Of a stretch of 64,000 bases of DNA, positions 50,501 to 64,000 are shown piece by piece. Under the pieces are notes generated by a model that had not been told where the DNA came from, made no database searches, and was given only the letters and a program-made list of their open reading frames with translations. The position numbers and the translations under genes are program-made. The stretch comes from Lophium mytilinum. Lineage: Eukaryota; Ascomycota; Dothideomycetes; Mytilinidiales; Mytilinidiaceae. How positions within the stretch are numbered: the stretch's first letter is position 1; the number at the start of each line of letters is the position of its first letter. The stretch covers positions 1,729,832 to 1,793,831 of the forward strand of contig MU004191.1 of the NCBI GenBank assembly GCA_010093605.1. Direction: 5' to 3'.

Positions 50501-53500
50501 CTATTAAAGCCCTTAAAGTTGCTATAGCCCTTAACTTTACTAGACTTATAATCTACGGCCTCTATAGTCTTACTATTCTTTCCTACTATAAGTAATATTA
50601 TTAGATTAGGGTGGAGCCGGCTAGCGTTAATATTTTATAGTAGAAGGAACTTAATACTTATAGTATATATAGAATTAGAACCTTTATACTAGAGGCTATA
50701 TAAAGCCTAAGCTAAGGGTAAGAAAGAGGTTATAGTAGTATAAGGCTAAGATAGGGGGACACCTATATTTATTTATTAGTTAAAGCAGCAATTAGAATAT
50801 AAAAGTTAGGCCTTAGAACTAATTAACTAAATTAAATAGTTAATTAAATTAATTAAAGTCTTAGTAATTCTATTATTATATTTAGATATTAGGAAATAGT
50901 TTAACCTAATTTAAAGAGGTCTAATTAATTAAAAATTAAATAGGTTAAACCGTTAGATTATATAATAATATTCTTCTAGTATATTAAGGTCTTAGTGCAG
51001 GCTTAATACTAAAGCTACCTAAGCTATATGCTTTTCTAGTTATATGCACTTATATTATATAACTAGCTTATTATATATCTATCTAATATCTATAGTATCT
51101 TAGATACTAGCACTACTATAATACTACCTTAATATAATTTAATACTACTAATATTAAAACAGGTATTAAAGAGAATATTAATAAATACTTATAGCATCTA
51201 ATTTAATATATATTTTAAGTATATTAATCTACTCTTAAATACTACCCTTCTATATATACTTAAATTAGGTTTCTAACTCTTTATATAGCTCCTATCTAGT
51301 TTTAATGCCACTATTAATATTTAGCTAGATTTTAGTATAATAGGCTGGCGGCATATATCTATTAATAATAAATAATAGGCTATGCTCCGGGAGCTTCCTA
51401 TTCCTAAAATAAAGTCTATTATTCTTTAGTATCTTAAGCTCTTTATATCTAAAGTATATAATATAGAGTTATCTATTATAATATAGCAGGTCTATATTAT
51501 TATTACAAGCCTATCTATGCATTAGAAATAAGAAAGCTTTATTATTACTTACTTAAACGTCTTTAAGATCTAGCAGTATTAGAATATAAACTAAGATTGC
51601 AACTACCTTTACTAAGCTATAATACTTTCTATAAGTATTCTAGCCTATTATATTAATAGATATAGGCAAGCTTACTTTTTCTATTATATATTTCTAAATA
51701 ATAGTATTTAATAGTACGTAATTTATGCCTATACTATACTTTATTACTAGTAAAGAAGCTTAATAGGGCTGTAAGAGTTATAAGTTATAAAAATTATAGT
51801 TTTTATATCTTAACTATTTCTTCTACGTAAGTTAGGGGGAATAAAGTATTAGAACTAAAACTATCCTAATTTTAAAGTATTTAGTTTTAATAATACCCTA
51901 AAAAGGGAAAAGATAGCCTTATAACTATAAGATATAAATATTACTATATTATTTAGAGAAACTACTATATACTATATCTAATAGTATATACGCTTTATAT
52001 AGTAAGTATTCCTTAATAGATATCTACCTTAAATTTAATTGCGGTACTCTTATCTCTTAAATAGCGCTTTAAATAGAAGGTTTAGGTTACTTCTTAGCTC
52101 TAGAATTTTATATAGATTATGTAAGCTGTCTATAGAATCTAATAAGTTATTTAATTTAAACTTAGCGTAATACTTATAGACCCCTATAGGGTAGAGTAAT
52201 ACAACGTGTTATTTTAATATTTTAAGGGACTATAAAGCTTTAATCTAGAACTTATTTAAGTAGAAGTTATTACTATCTTTATAGTAGAGATATTTCTATT
52301 ATATATATTAATATAAGTTGCGCGCTAGTTAGCAGCACCGTTTATATTTTAAACTAGTAGGCTAATATAATTAATTTATTAATAAGTAATTATTATATAG
52401 CTATATAGGTATTATAAGCATCTACTCTAACTAGTCTTTAGTAGCGTCTTAGGTTGTTTTATTATTATTAAAGGTAGGGGGAAAGAATAGAGAGCTAAAG
52501 GTATTACTATAGGCTTATAGTAGGGGCTCTATACTAAATATCTCTTAAGGCTTACTATCTATAGTATAGGTCTTCTTAATAGTATACCTTAGTAGAGCTT
52601 ATATAATAGGGCCCTTCTGCTAGAAGAAGAGTAGGGTAGCGCTAGATCCGCTGCTATAAGGTTTTAGCGGGCGTAGGCTTCTAATCTATCTAGCCTACAG
52701 CCTGTTATATATTAGACTAAAGCTCTTAAGTTATAAAGCTTACTAATAAGTTATAAGTAGACTATTATAAGGAATTAAAATATTATATAGCCTAGAGTTT
52801 AATAGCATGTAAAAGTTTATTAATTTAGAGTTTCCCCTATCTAGAGTATTAGGTTTTACAGCGTAGCTCTTATTAGTAATATATAAAATAGTATTCTCTT
52901 TTACTTACTATAGATTAGTTGCCCTATATATAGAGGCTGCGCTTATAAATAGACTATTATTTTTATATAGATATAAGCCTTCTATAAATACTAAATTACT
53001 AAGCTTATAAGCCTAGTAATTATCTATCTATACTATATATATAGCTTAGCTCTATATAAAACTTATAATTAAAAATAATGCGGTTATATTATTTATAAGG
53101 AGTTTATTAGAGTATACTAGAGGTAATCTATATCTTATCTATAATAGTAAGCTATAAGAGGGCGTCTAGGGTAATTTTATAAACTTATATTATAGGCGCT
53201 TACATTAGGGGTAAACTAGAGTTATTAATGCTATAGAAATTTAATATAAGAATATATTAAGAGATAGAAGTTAATATACTATACTAAGCATTTACTAAAG
53301 TTTAACATAAATATTTAGGTACGCCGCATTTACCTAGCGCAAGCAGGAGTAAATACGCGTTTTCTCTTTTAAAATAGATACTATAGGGCCTGCATTAGGC
53401 TTAATATTCTCTACCCCCGAGCAAGAATAATTACCCACTACTAAGAAGTAGGTAGAGGATCTTAATAGGGGCGAACTGCCTAACCTCTAGAGTACTATAT

Positions 53501-54394
53501 TCTTTAACTAGTTTTAGACGCTACTCTTAGTACTTTTAATAATTCTATACCTAGGTAAACCCGTTAATCTATAGCCTATAATATTAGGCTTTTAGTTACT
53601 AACTAACCCCTAATTTAACTTAATTATACTAAGCTAATACGCTAGAACGTATATACTTAAATTAGGGTGCTAAGAGTAGCGTCTAAATTATATTAAAGAA
53701 TACGTATTTTATATAAAAACTCCATTATATAATAAGATTTAATAGATTTTATAACTAGTACTATATTACGTAATATAATCTTTATATAAAATATAGTAGT
53801 ATAACCTTAGTATAATAAATAGATTATTTTAGAAATAAATTTATAGTATAGAAGATTTATTAAGATTTAATCTAACTAAGCCTCTAAAAAAGCTTTAAAG
53901 AGACTCTAAGTAGGTAATTTATAAGCTAATTAGGGGTAAATACCCCCTCCTATTTAAGGATGCCATTTAAAATCCGCCTAAATATAGGGGTTCTAGAGTT
54001 AAAAGAAGAAGTTTTCTATATATTTAATATAAAAAATCTAGCTACTTTCTAATAGTTATAGTATATAAATAATTCCTTATTTCTTATAATATTATCTATC
54101 GGCCTCTAGAAATTATCTACTAATAAGAATTAGTAGAGTATATTATAAGTAAATCTAGTTATACTTATATAAATCTAGACTAGAGAATTAGCCCCTTAAA
54201 TCTATACTAATTCTTAGTAGTATATAGTTCTTGCCCGGTAGATAATATTATAAAAAAATTCTAATTAAGATTTTATTTATTATAACGCAAATTTATTATA
54301 AAGCGGTTTATTATAGTAAGGTTATACTATACTTTTAAGGTTAAGTATAGCTAAATTAGATCTACACGCGGGAAGGTAGGTAGTAGCGGGTAGC

Positions 54395-54457
54395 AGAAGA
54401 GTAGAAGTATATATTTAACCTTCTATACTTCTCCGCCCGGCCTACTTCTACTCTTCT
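54395..54457. repeat. Inverted repeat, 15-bp perfect arms
   Basis: The arm agaagagtagaagta (54395-54409) is matched by its exact reverse complement at 54443-54457, with a 33-bp spacer that itself contains a smaller inverted match. The arms extend imperfectly outward. Confidence 0.55.
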
Positions 54458-56080
54458 CTAGTCTTGCAAAGTTAGTTATTTTAAGAGGTTAAAAGCTCTA
54501 ATATAAGAATACTATAATATAGAAGTAAGTAATAGAAAATATATAAAGTATAAAATCTACTCTATAGCCTACCTATAAATACTTTTAAGATTTCTTATAG
54601 CTAAGTTCTATACTTTAATCTTTAAGCTAAACTCTAACTACTAAGTAGAGTTAGTTCTAACCTTTAAGCTAACCTTTAGCCTTTACTTAGTTTCTAATAC
54701 TTCTAGCTAATATATTTCCCCTCTTAGTAATTAGAGCTTAGCTTAGGTTTCTAGATACGCTTCTTCTACCTAGCGGCCTTTATGCAAGTATATCCCTAGT
54801 ATAAGAAAGGGTTAGAACTATTTATAATTTAAAGTTCTAGTTATTATAAATATACGCTAGGTAGACTATAGAAAGAGGCGGCTTCTAATATTTTTATTAT
54901 AATAAGTAAAGTTTTAGTGCTCGCGCGGTCTATAAATTATAAGTATTAGTTACTAGAATATTTATTAATATTATAAGAGGCTTACTATATCTAATATCTA
55001 GATGTTATTAACCTTCTAGTAGTTTCTTAAGAATATTCTTATCTTAAAGCAACTACTCTTTATCTATTATAACTCTTTCCATTCTAACTCTATTACTAGT
55101 TAGCCTAATAGTTACTTATCTCTAGCTAGGTCTACTAGGTATATATAACTGCGATTACTATTATACTTTATTTTACTATCTACCTTAAGGCAGCTATTAT
55201 TACTATTATCTTAATAGAATGTTTCTTTACTTTTACTAGTATAGCTAGCCCTATAGAATTTAATTATTATTCTATATATTAAATTACTTTATAATAATTT
55301 CTAGTTAAACTTTATAGAGCTTATTCTTTAGTTATTTTCTATATACTTAATAAGCTTATAAAGTTTCTATAGAGTATTAGTAATATACTAGTTATACCTC
55401 TATTTTTCTAGTATTAGTAATAGTTTAGCATTCTATATATAATTATCTATCTCTAATAAAGTCTAAATATAGTCTATATCTATTTCTTTATATAGGGTAA
55501 ATAGTTTAATTACTCTATAGTAGACTTCTAGGGCAGTAAAAATAACTTATAGGGCTAGTAATTACCTAAAAATAAGATTAGTAACTTAATAGGTAATAGA
55601 ATTACTCTCTATAAATATTATATATAACTTTCTACTACTACTATACCCGCCTGTAACTATATAGGCGTCTTATCTAGTTAGGTAGAATAGATTTATAATA
55701 GGAAAGAGTTAACCCTATATATTTAGATTAGTATCTATTTAGAGAAAGATATAATTAAAATAGTATAAGTATATCTTACTCTTATATATAGTATCTATAG
55801 GGCTAGATCTTATAGAGATAATCTCTATATTACGCCTCTCTAGATCTACTATAGCTAGACTTATACTTACGCTTTATAACGCCCTAGATCTAGATATTCT
55901 AACCTATACCTATATTTTAAAATTACCTATCTTCTAAAATAACATATTATATATTACTCTATTAATAATATATTAGAGTATTTCTAGGGCGTTCTCTTTA
56001 CTCTTTAGTTATTCCTTTTACTTATTATAGATAGTGTAGATAGATTAGAATTTCTATATCTTATTCTAGGCACGCTCCCG

Positions 56081-56460
56081 TTCTTATTTTATATCTTTAA
56101 GTTCTTCTTTTAAGTTATTAAACTTTATTCTTATAGTAGTAAGCTCTTCTTTTACGCTAGCAAGCTACTATAGAAGCCTCTCGCGTTCTTATTTAATATT
56201 TATTTTTATTTCCTTAAGTTCTACTTTTAAATTGCTTAACTTTACGCTTATACTAGCGAGTTCTACTTTTATAATAGTAAGCTGCTATAGAAGCCCCTTA
56301 TATTCTTATTTAATATTTATTTTTATTTCTTTAAGTTCTACTTTTAAATTATTTAACTTTACTCTTATACTAGTAAGTTCTTCTTCTAGGCTAGTAACTT
56401 TCTACTAAAGCTAGTTGCGTTCTTACTTAAGTTCTAATATTATATTATTTAACTACTTCT
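56081..56460 (-). repeat. Tandem repeat, 105/117-bp units, coding-like phase
   Basis: Units begin with ttctta at 56081, 56186, 56303 and 56420, so the steps are 105, 117 and 117 bp, all multiples of three. The last copy is partial. On the minus strand the units are rich in Leu, Lys, Glu and Ile codons in a heptad-like pattern (for example NLKVELKEIKINIK), which suggests that they descend from the coiled-coil part of a protein-coding gene carried in the block. Whether that gene belonged to a transposon or to the host is unknown. Confidence 0.6.
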
Positions 56461-59400
56461 ATATATTACTATATTACTTAAGCTCTCTAGTTCTATAGCC
56501 TAGTAGTAGAAGGCTATTACGCTCTTTCTAGAGCTCTACTATTAGTAGTTCTACGTTAACTATCGCGTTTAGAAGGGGGCAGTATTTACTAATATTAAGC
56601 TTGCCACCGCTATAAGGGGGGAGAATAGTAGAAAGGGAGGTAGAAGGCTAGGAGGTTAAGGTATAGAGGGGATATATTAGAATATAAGAGATATTAGGGT
56701 ATTATATTACTACTTATAGAATTATCTCTATTAGTAGATTATTTCTAAGCTTTATAGTAAGCTATCTTATTTTCTAGTGCACTCTATTAGGCTCTTCTTT
56801 AAGTTTAAGTTTATCTACTAGTATTATAGTATGCTAGCAAAGGTTATTAATAATAACCTAGCCTACTTTAAGAAAGGTAATAAGCTACTCTCTATAACCC
56901 TCTCTAAACTAATTATATACTTTAAGAAGATTATTAATATACTATTTTAATTTTATATCTCTATTCTCTTCTATATATTATATATACTTCTAGGTATTAG
57001 GCTACTCTAAAAAGAAATTAAGCTTCTTTTATAGAGATTAGAGCTCTAATATAGCGTTATTATAATTATCTTATAGAGTTATAAGGTCGACTAGTAGAAG
57101 ATATAAGGGGCAGTAGTTAAGTATATAGCATACTTCTAATCTTATAGAAGCGCTAATTACTACTTAGTAAACTAAGAATAGAGAATTAGATATATAGTAC
57201 TTGCCTAGATATCTACTAGAGAAAGACTAAGTTAGCACGGCTTTTTTATTTTACTAAAGTTTTAAGTCTATCTATATATAATAACCTAAGTAGTATATAA
57301 AGTAGAATTAAATATTATCTATCTTAATAATTAGTATAGTGTAGTAACTCTAAGTATAAAGTTTAGCCCCGCAGTTACTAAGAAGACTCTAGCTTTCTAT
57401 ATTTTCTAGTACTTAAGGCTTTCTACGCTATAGTATCTAAGAATCTATAGAAGTTAATAGATCTTAATAAGTATACTAGAGAGTAGAAGTAAAGTAAAAA
57501 GCTATAATATAATAGTTTTATACTTAAAAGATAAAGGTATAGTTATATATAGAGAGCGTGCGCTAGTTAGTTACTAGTCTAATAATTAGACACGCGCGGA
57601 TTATTTATAAATATCTTTAGCAAAGGGAGAAAATACTTATAGTTCTAGCTAGTTAATAATATACAAGTAATAGCTAAATACTTGCAGCTTATGCGGGGTA
57701 TATAGTATAGAGCTAATAAAGCTAAATAAAAAGAGTAGATTAGATAGAGTAGAAGTAAGCTTACTTTAGCTTTATAAATGCGGTAGAGGGTTTTTAATAC
57801 TAGTAGAAATACGTAGTATAGAAAAGATAGAGTCTAAGATATATTTTAGTAGTAAAACGTGTGGCGTTATATATATAAATAGTAATAACTAAGATAAACT
57901 AAGTAGTAGATATATTCTAGATATAAGATAACTAAAACTATATATAGCTAAATAAGCCCTATTTAAAACTAAGTAATTCTAAGAGGTATTAATATACTTT
58001 AGTTGCGGGAAGCCGCTTTATATTATAGCGTTTTATAAAAAGGTTCTTGTAAGTTAAAGTAAAACTAATTTAAGGTTTCTAGCTCTAAGCACCTTATTTA
58101 AAAGATCTAAGGCTAAGTAATAAGCCTATCTCTTAGGCACCGCTAATTAGATATATCTTCCGATATTTTAATTAGATTAGTAATTAAATCGCTATCCTAT
58201 TATAGAACTAGAATAAGTAAGTTAAAGGTAAGTTTTTAATAGAGCTAACTCTTTTATTCTAGATTTATCTACCTATATCTCCGCTATAGAGCTAACCCTT
58301 TAGATTATCCTGCAACCCGCTTCTAAAGAACTTATAAGGTAGCTTATAAGGTAAATTTATTTAGCTAGATATATATCTAGCTATTTATATAACTAGTATA
58401 TAACTTTATTTACGGGCTAATATATTACTTTAAGAATTATATGCAACTAAAGAAAATTAAAGTAATATATAATAAAATAGGCAGGCTATATAGTATTAAG
58501 ACTTTAAAATTTATATAATTTTATAGGGTAAATACTAAGCTTTATATAAATTCTAAAGTCTTATAACTATATATAAGATCTAGATTAATATAGCTATATA
58601 ATGCTTTAAGTGCCGGAATCGCGCTAGCTTAAAAGTATATATTTTGCTAAGTCTTTAAAATAATATTTAATAGAATCTACTATAGCCTCTCTAATAGAAT
58701 AAAAAAGTAAGTATCTTTATAAGTATTATATAAATTAGAAGATGCCTCTTTCTAAGAAGCTACGTAATTTAATACGCTCTCTAGCATGCTAATAATATAT
58801 TTCCAACTAGATATCTCTTTCTAGAAACTCTTACTACTTAATTCTAATTTTCTTACTATTTAATTTTTAGGTTCTAGTATATTTTTAATTTTATAGTATA
58901 CCTTAAGAGTTTTATAGAGACTTCTAGACTAGCCTCTACCTAAGGCGAGAAATAAGTTCTATTCTAAATTAAGTTATTTAAGCTATATAGCCTCTAAATC
59001 TTTCTCCTATTATAGTAGAGCCTTCTACTCTTTTATTAATTTTCTAAGGATTAAGATTAATTATTTAGTACTATTCGCCGCTATATTATAATATGCTAGC
59101 ACACCTCTATATTAGTAGAGTGCGCCGTTAAGAATACTAATAAGGTCTAGTAGTGCTATATATTTTAGAATAGGTCTCTCTAATTTAAATAGTTTATTTT
59201 CTAGAAAAGTAAAGAAGCTTTATACCTATTAAAGACTATTATTAGTAGATAGGGTTAATATTTAAAGTAACTTATAAATTTCCCTAATTAGTAAGGCTTC
59301 TATACTAAAAAAAGTAAGGTTTATAATTATATTATTCTATAGGTATATAGCTTTTATAATATTAGACCGTAGTAAGAATAGATATAATAAAACTAGAGGT

Positions 59401-61059
59401 AGGTCTTATAGAGGACCTATAAAGATATTTAGAAGTACTAGAAGTACTAGTTCTAGTAGTACTAATATAGGGTAGTAAGAATAGTTCTATCTCTATTAGG
59501 TGCTAGCTAAGAAGTTACTAGCCCTACCTAATATATTATAGGCTGTATCTAGTATATTACTTCTAAGAACCGCTATAGAAATATTAGATATATCTTTTAA
59601 TTTACGTAGTATAGTTAGAAATAATAATACATTAGTATTCTATTTAGGGGAAAAGGTTGCCTGTTTAAACTTAAGTTCTATTAGTCCGCAAGCACTAGAC
59701 TAAATACGCTTTAGAGTTATATTACTAATTTATTGCGGGTAAAGAACTAGCTAGTAGAATAGCATAGTAGGCTAAGAAGAGATATAGAAATAGGCCTTAT
59801 AAGACTACTTAAGATAAAATTATATTCTATAAAAATAAAGTCTAGAGAATAATATAATTTATACTATAAAGGGAAATAGGGTCTAATATAGCTCCTCTAG
59901 AAATTATTCTTTAAGTAGCCTAGGTTAGTAAGCTAAAATAATATGCGCTTATTATAATATCTCTAATAAGGGTAAAGCTATTTAATAATAGCGCTTATAT
60001 TATAGAAGGTATACTATCTAGATTTATAAATAATTTTTAGCTAGAATAGCATATAAGATCTTAGCCGGCCTAAACCTAGGTACTAGGGGCGCTATTAAGA
60101 TAGCTTTAGGGCTTAAGAGCTAGTATAGATTAAGTTAATAAGAGGTTTATAAGGGCTAGCTATAAGAAGAAACTATTATTATTTAGGGGCCGTGCGGATC
60201 TTAAAGCACTAGAATAATATTTTATTAGAAATAGCGGTCTATAATTACGGTTAATTATTTCTAGAGACTATCTTTTACTAGCTAAGCTTACTAAATATAT
60301 AAATATAATAATTTAATTTTAGTATATATAAGACTATAGCTAGTTAAAGAGAATCCGGCGTCTAGCTAGTCTTACTCTATTTTATTACAGCTCTACTATT
60401 TTTAATACTATCTTTTATGCGTTGCTTTTTATTTCCTAATATATCTAGTTTTCCTTAACTATCTTTACCTTTATTCTTATTATTTATACTACCCCTAGAG
60501 TTCTTACAGTTATACTTTAGCCTACTAGGCTAACTAGTATAGGTAGAATATATACTATACTGTACTCCCGGTATATAACTACTAGAAAGAGAAAGTAATT
60601 AGAGGTAGTTTTAAAAGATATAGCTAAGACTAACTATACTTACTAGGTATTTAGGCACGTAGATTATAAATTTAATATATTACTCGCTACTAAAATAGAT
60701 ATAAGCTATAGTTAGAAGCGTCTTAGTTTAGAAAAGAGTTAATAGGTTATTAGAGTTATTATCGCCTGTCTAGCTATAGATAAAAGTGCTATACCTAGAT
60801 ATATTAGTTAAGTATAGCTATCTTATAACTATATTAAAGTATAGAATATAATAATAGTCTTTAGCTTCTATATCCTCTAGCAGGTAGAAGTTATTTAACT
60901 AAAATATACTAAATATAAGGCTAAAACGGCTAAATATAAGATAGAAATCTAGTATAATAGAACTGTAATACTTCTAGAACCCCGGTATAGTACTAAGAAT
61001 TACCGGGCAGTAAGAATTAGTATTTTAGAATAGCCTTATATTTCTCTTAAGCTATATTA

Positions 61060-61340
61060 CGGCCGCGGTAGCGGGGGAGAGTGCTATAATCTACCTAAAA
61101 ATAAGTAACTAAGATAATAAAGGTTCTATAAGGACAGTTTAAGTACGCCGTAAATATATATAAAGAATATAATATATATTAGTATATATAGATAGTATAG
61201 GGTTATTATTTATATATATTTTATAAAGCTTCTTATAAATATATATTATATCTTAGATACTATATATATAAAATCTCTCCCCTTTTATTAAAGTAACTAA
61301 AGACTCGCGTCTATAAGGTATATTAGAGATGTAACATCTT
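61060..61340 (+). mobile_element. Weak LTR-like candidate within the AT block
   Basis: A purine run (gcgggggagag, 61072-61082 region) is followed at once by TG, and about 250 bp later the sequence reads tgtaaca, an end seen in some fungal LTRs. Upstream DNA (60540-61040) has long coding-like stretches on the plus strand. This is compatible with the 3' end of an old, broken LTR retrotransposon, but no second LTR copy was found, so the call is tentative. Confidence 0.2.
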
Positions 61341-64000
61341 AAATATTAATATATTTAAGTTATAGCCCGCTATAAAAGAGTTAAGGCCTTTTCTTTAAGT
61401 TAGTAGTTAATAAAAGAAGTAAATAACGCGGTGCTTTATCTATTTTATAGTGGAAGCTTCTCCCCCTATTATAGAAAGACTTAATAGTTTATTTAATTCT
61501 AAATAGTAGAAAGCCTAGTTAGAAATTATTAGGATCTATAAGTACTTACATAGTAAGTTTAATATTTCTTAGATTACTAGTTATCTGCGCGTAGAGTATA
61601 ACTTTCTCTAATCTATAACTATAACTATACTATATTATATATACTAAACTTCTTATTATTATCCTTATAATCTTACTTAGTAGAGCTTTCCCTAATGTAA
61701 TAGATAAGTTTAATAAGGCTTAGCACCCTATTATAATCTATAGATTTCTTAATACTATATTAACTAATATAAAATATATTATCTATACCTTTAATACAGC
61801 TCTCGCTAATACCTCTAGCACTTCTATCTTGCTAGTAGTTACCCTAATAGATTAGTAAGGCCGTCTACCGGCTTTACTTTAGTAATTAGGTTAAATAATC
61901 GGCCTTAGGATAAATACTTAGAAAAGGGTGTCTCTACTTATCTATTCTATATTAGATAGACTATATTAGGCTATAGTTATTACTCTTATACTAATTAGCT
62001 AGTTCCTAGGCCTATTACTAGCTATAAGTATTAGATATATTATTTTAGTCCTAGTTCTATACCTCGTGCTTAAATTTATTATTTAGCTTATCTACTTTCT
62101 ATTTTGCCTTATTAGTAGCATCTACTAAGCCCTCGGCTAAGAGACGCCTTATTAGACTTTAACTTCGCATTAATAGGTATTATTACCTAGATAATATTTA
62201 GTTTCCCGCTATATCTAGCTTATAAGAGAATATATAAGTCTAGAGTTATATAGCTAGTAGTATAAGAATAAAGTAAAAGATTAGGTAGAGAATAGGTAGT
62301 TTCTAAGTAGGCTTAAGCCTAACACCTAATCTAGAGTATATAGTATTTCTAGAGAGTAGAGATAGAAGCTAGTAAGTATATAGGGCATGTAGTTATATAA
62401 AATAATATATATTTTTACTCTAGAATTTCTCTACTAAGTATTCCTTTACCTTCTACTCTAATATAACGCCCTCTACTAAGATTTCTAGTATACTATATTA
62501 TACTAATACTAAGATAGTTATTCTATAACTCTTTAAGATATATATAATACTAACCCTATAAAATTTTATTACCTATTAGAGGTAGCATTACTAATAGCTT
62601 TATAGCAGTAGTTATAAAAGACCTATTAATTCTTATTAGAACTTTTATAAATATAGTTATCGCCTAGCTTTTAGGCCTAAGAGTGTAATCCCTTAATACT
62701 GTATGCATAGCTAGATATACATCTTAATTATATTATATAAATAACTATCTAAGTCTCTACTACTTTACTTATAACTTTCTTTATTTTAATATTATTATAT
62801 ATTCTAGGAAAAGTATATTATTACTATTACTATTAGACGCGTATTTAGGGATATAGCGTATTAAGAAGGTTGCAAGAATATAGTAGAATTAGGCGCAGGA
62901 TAGAATATAGCAACGCGTGCAGGTATAAGTAGTGCGGGTAAGATAGAGCTCTTACGTAAGGTTTACTATAATACTAGAGAATATTAGTAAGCCTTACTTA
63001 TTATTATTAGAAGAGTATTAAACGGGTTAATATTTAATTAGATAACCCTTAGTAAGAAACGCTAAGAAAGTAATACTAAGAATTCTTAGCTATTTTATAC
63101 ACGATAAATAGATAAACTTTAATCCGCCTTCCCTTCTTATAGAAGATCGCCCTCTTATTCTTTAGCCCCTCCCTCTATTACCCCGTTATTTAATCTACTA
63201 TTAATAGCTAACTATTCCTTTTAGAGTAAAAGGTTTAAGCAATTTTATAATCTAGCACCCTAGTAATAATAAACTTAGAGCTAGAAGCTACTAAAAGCCT
63301 TAGTAGCCTTAAAAGAATTATTAATAGAACTTATTATCTATGCGTTCTACTATAGCCCTAAAGCGTCTAATAAGTTAGATACTTACTACCCCTACTTACT
63401 TCTAGTATTATAGCTAACTTATAAATAGATCTCTTATTAAGATTTAAGATATCTACCCCTTACTATCTTATTCTCTTATGTATAATTACCTAATAACGTT
63501 ATAAGACGTCCCTAGCTAACTTAACTATAACTTCCTTAGAAATTAAGGGCTAGTAGAAAAATATAATATCTTCTTAATACTAATATATTTACCTTATATT
63601 ATTAAATTAGCCGAGTATATAACTATAGATACGGCCGTCTTATATAATAAAGGGTTTCCTCTAGATATAAGCTTTATAGAATATTTTTAGCATATAGAGT
63701 AGAAATATTACGCTATAACTAACAGCCTAAAGCTATTACTATTTAATATTAAGAGTTCTGCAGCTCTTCTAGCTAGAGAATAGAGATTTCTAAGTAGATA
63801 GTAGTAATATTATTATATTACCTTCTATATTATAATCTATACTATAGACCCTTTATTTATTAAGCTTATACTAAATCTTATTTAGAGAAAAGAGTAAGAT
63901 AATAGAGACTTAGGTATTAGCGTTACCTATTACTCTAAACTTCCGCAATTAACCTATTATATTAACCCGAGCCGCTCTCTATATAGATTGCCTACTTCTT

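Larger units (their letters stand above)
41968..64000. repeat. RIP-degenerated AT-rich transposon block, open at right end
   Basis: About 22 kb in which CpA and TpG are nearly absent while TpA is everywhere; for example 42241-42413 contains neither CpA nor TpG. No frame reaches 60 codons on either strand. CpG and CpC survive, so the loss is not CpG deamination but the CpA-directed change of repeat-induced point mutation. RIP acts on duplicated DNA, so the block is read as old transposon copies, many layers deep, too altered for me to name families. Such blocks form AT isochores, subtelomeric or centromeric DNA in filamentous ascomycetes; which of these applies cannot be decided here. I see no intact gene, tRNA or rRNA in it. 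Confidence 0.9.

Noticed and set aside
41968-64000. CRISPR array or prokaryotic-type repeats in the AT block
   Set aside because: No regular repeat-spacer structure; the repetitive look comes from TpA-rich RIP composition.

Overview
The window is nuclear DNA of a filamentous ascomycete (Pezizomycotina; the class cannot be fixed from sequence alone). The evidence is short spliceosomal introns (51-110 bp, GTRNGY-type donors, CTAAC/CTAAT branch sites), fungal families (C2H2 plus Zn2Cys6 regulator, SH3-SAM-PH Boi protein, MCH-type MFS carrier, SRR1-like and APH-kinase expansions), and a 22 kb block bearing an extreme repeat-induced point mutation (RIP) signature.

Layout. 1-1.7 kb is a decayed coding region; one part reads as a SprT-like metalloprotease relic. 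2.5-12.1 kb holds ordinary genes: a DUF2235 hydrolase, a fungal RING protein, an Apple/PAN-like membrane protein, a zinc-independent MDR reductase and a BCS1/spastin-like AAA ATPase. 14.4-24.1 kb holds a large SP-RING (PIAS-like) protein with AT-hooks, divergent from a Boi1/Boi2-type polarity protein, then an MFS monocarboxylate-type carrier. 24.9-41.3 kb is accessory in character. It contains three paralogous APH-fold kinase genes on the minus strand, a small Cys/His protein, a protein made of three tandem SRR1-like units, a relic of an ABC transporter C-terminus, a C2H2+Zn2Cys6 regulator divergent from an NAD(P)-dependent extended SDR reductase, and a lysine-rich gene split by an in-frame TGA. 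At 41.84 kb a gene start runs about 40 codons and is then cut off.

41.97-64.0 kb is AT-rich DNA with almost no CpA/TpG, no open frame of 60 codons or more, and no recognisable intact gene. I read it as the edge of a RIP-degenerated transposon block (an AT isochore or possibly pericentromeric DNA) that continues past the window. Inside it are a 117/105-bp tandem repeat of coding-like phase, a GC-richer island, inverted repeats and a weak LTR-like candidate. The gene-to-AT-block transition is abrupt.

How the genes fit together: the 2.5-24 kb genes are mostly housekeeping or general metabolism without an obvious shared pathway. The 33-37 kb segment (ABC relic, regulator, reductase) looks like the remains of a small metabolic or detoxification cluster. 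The APH kinases and SRR1-like tandem protein are lineage-specific expansions lying next to repeat-rich DNA. Family assignments come from motifs read by eye; no database search was possible.
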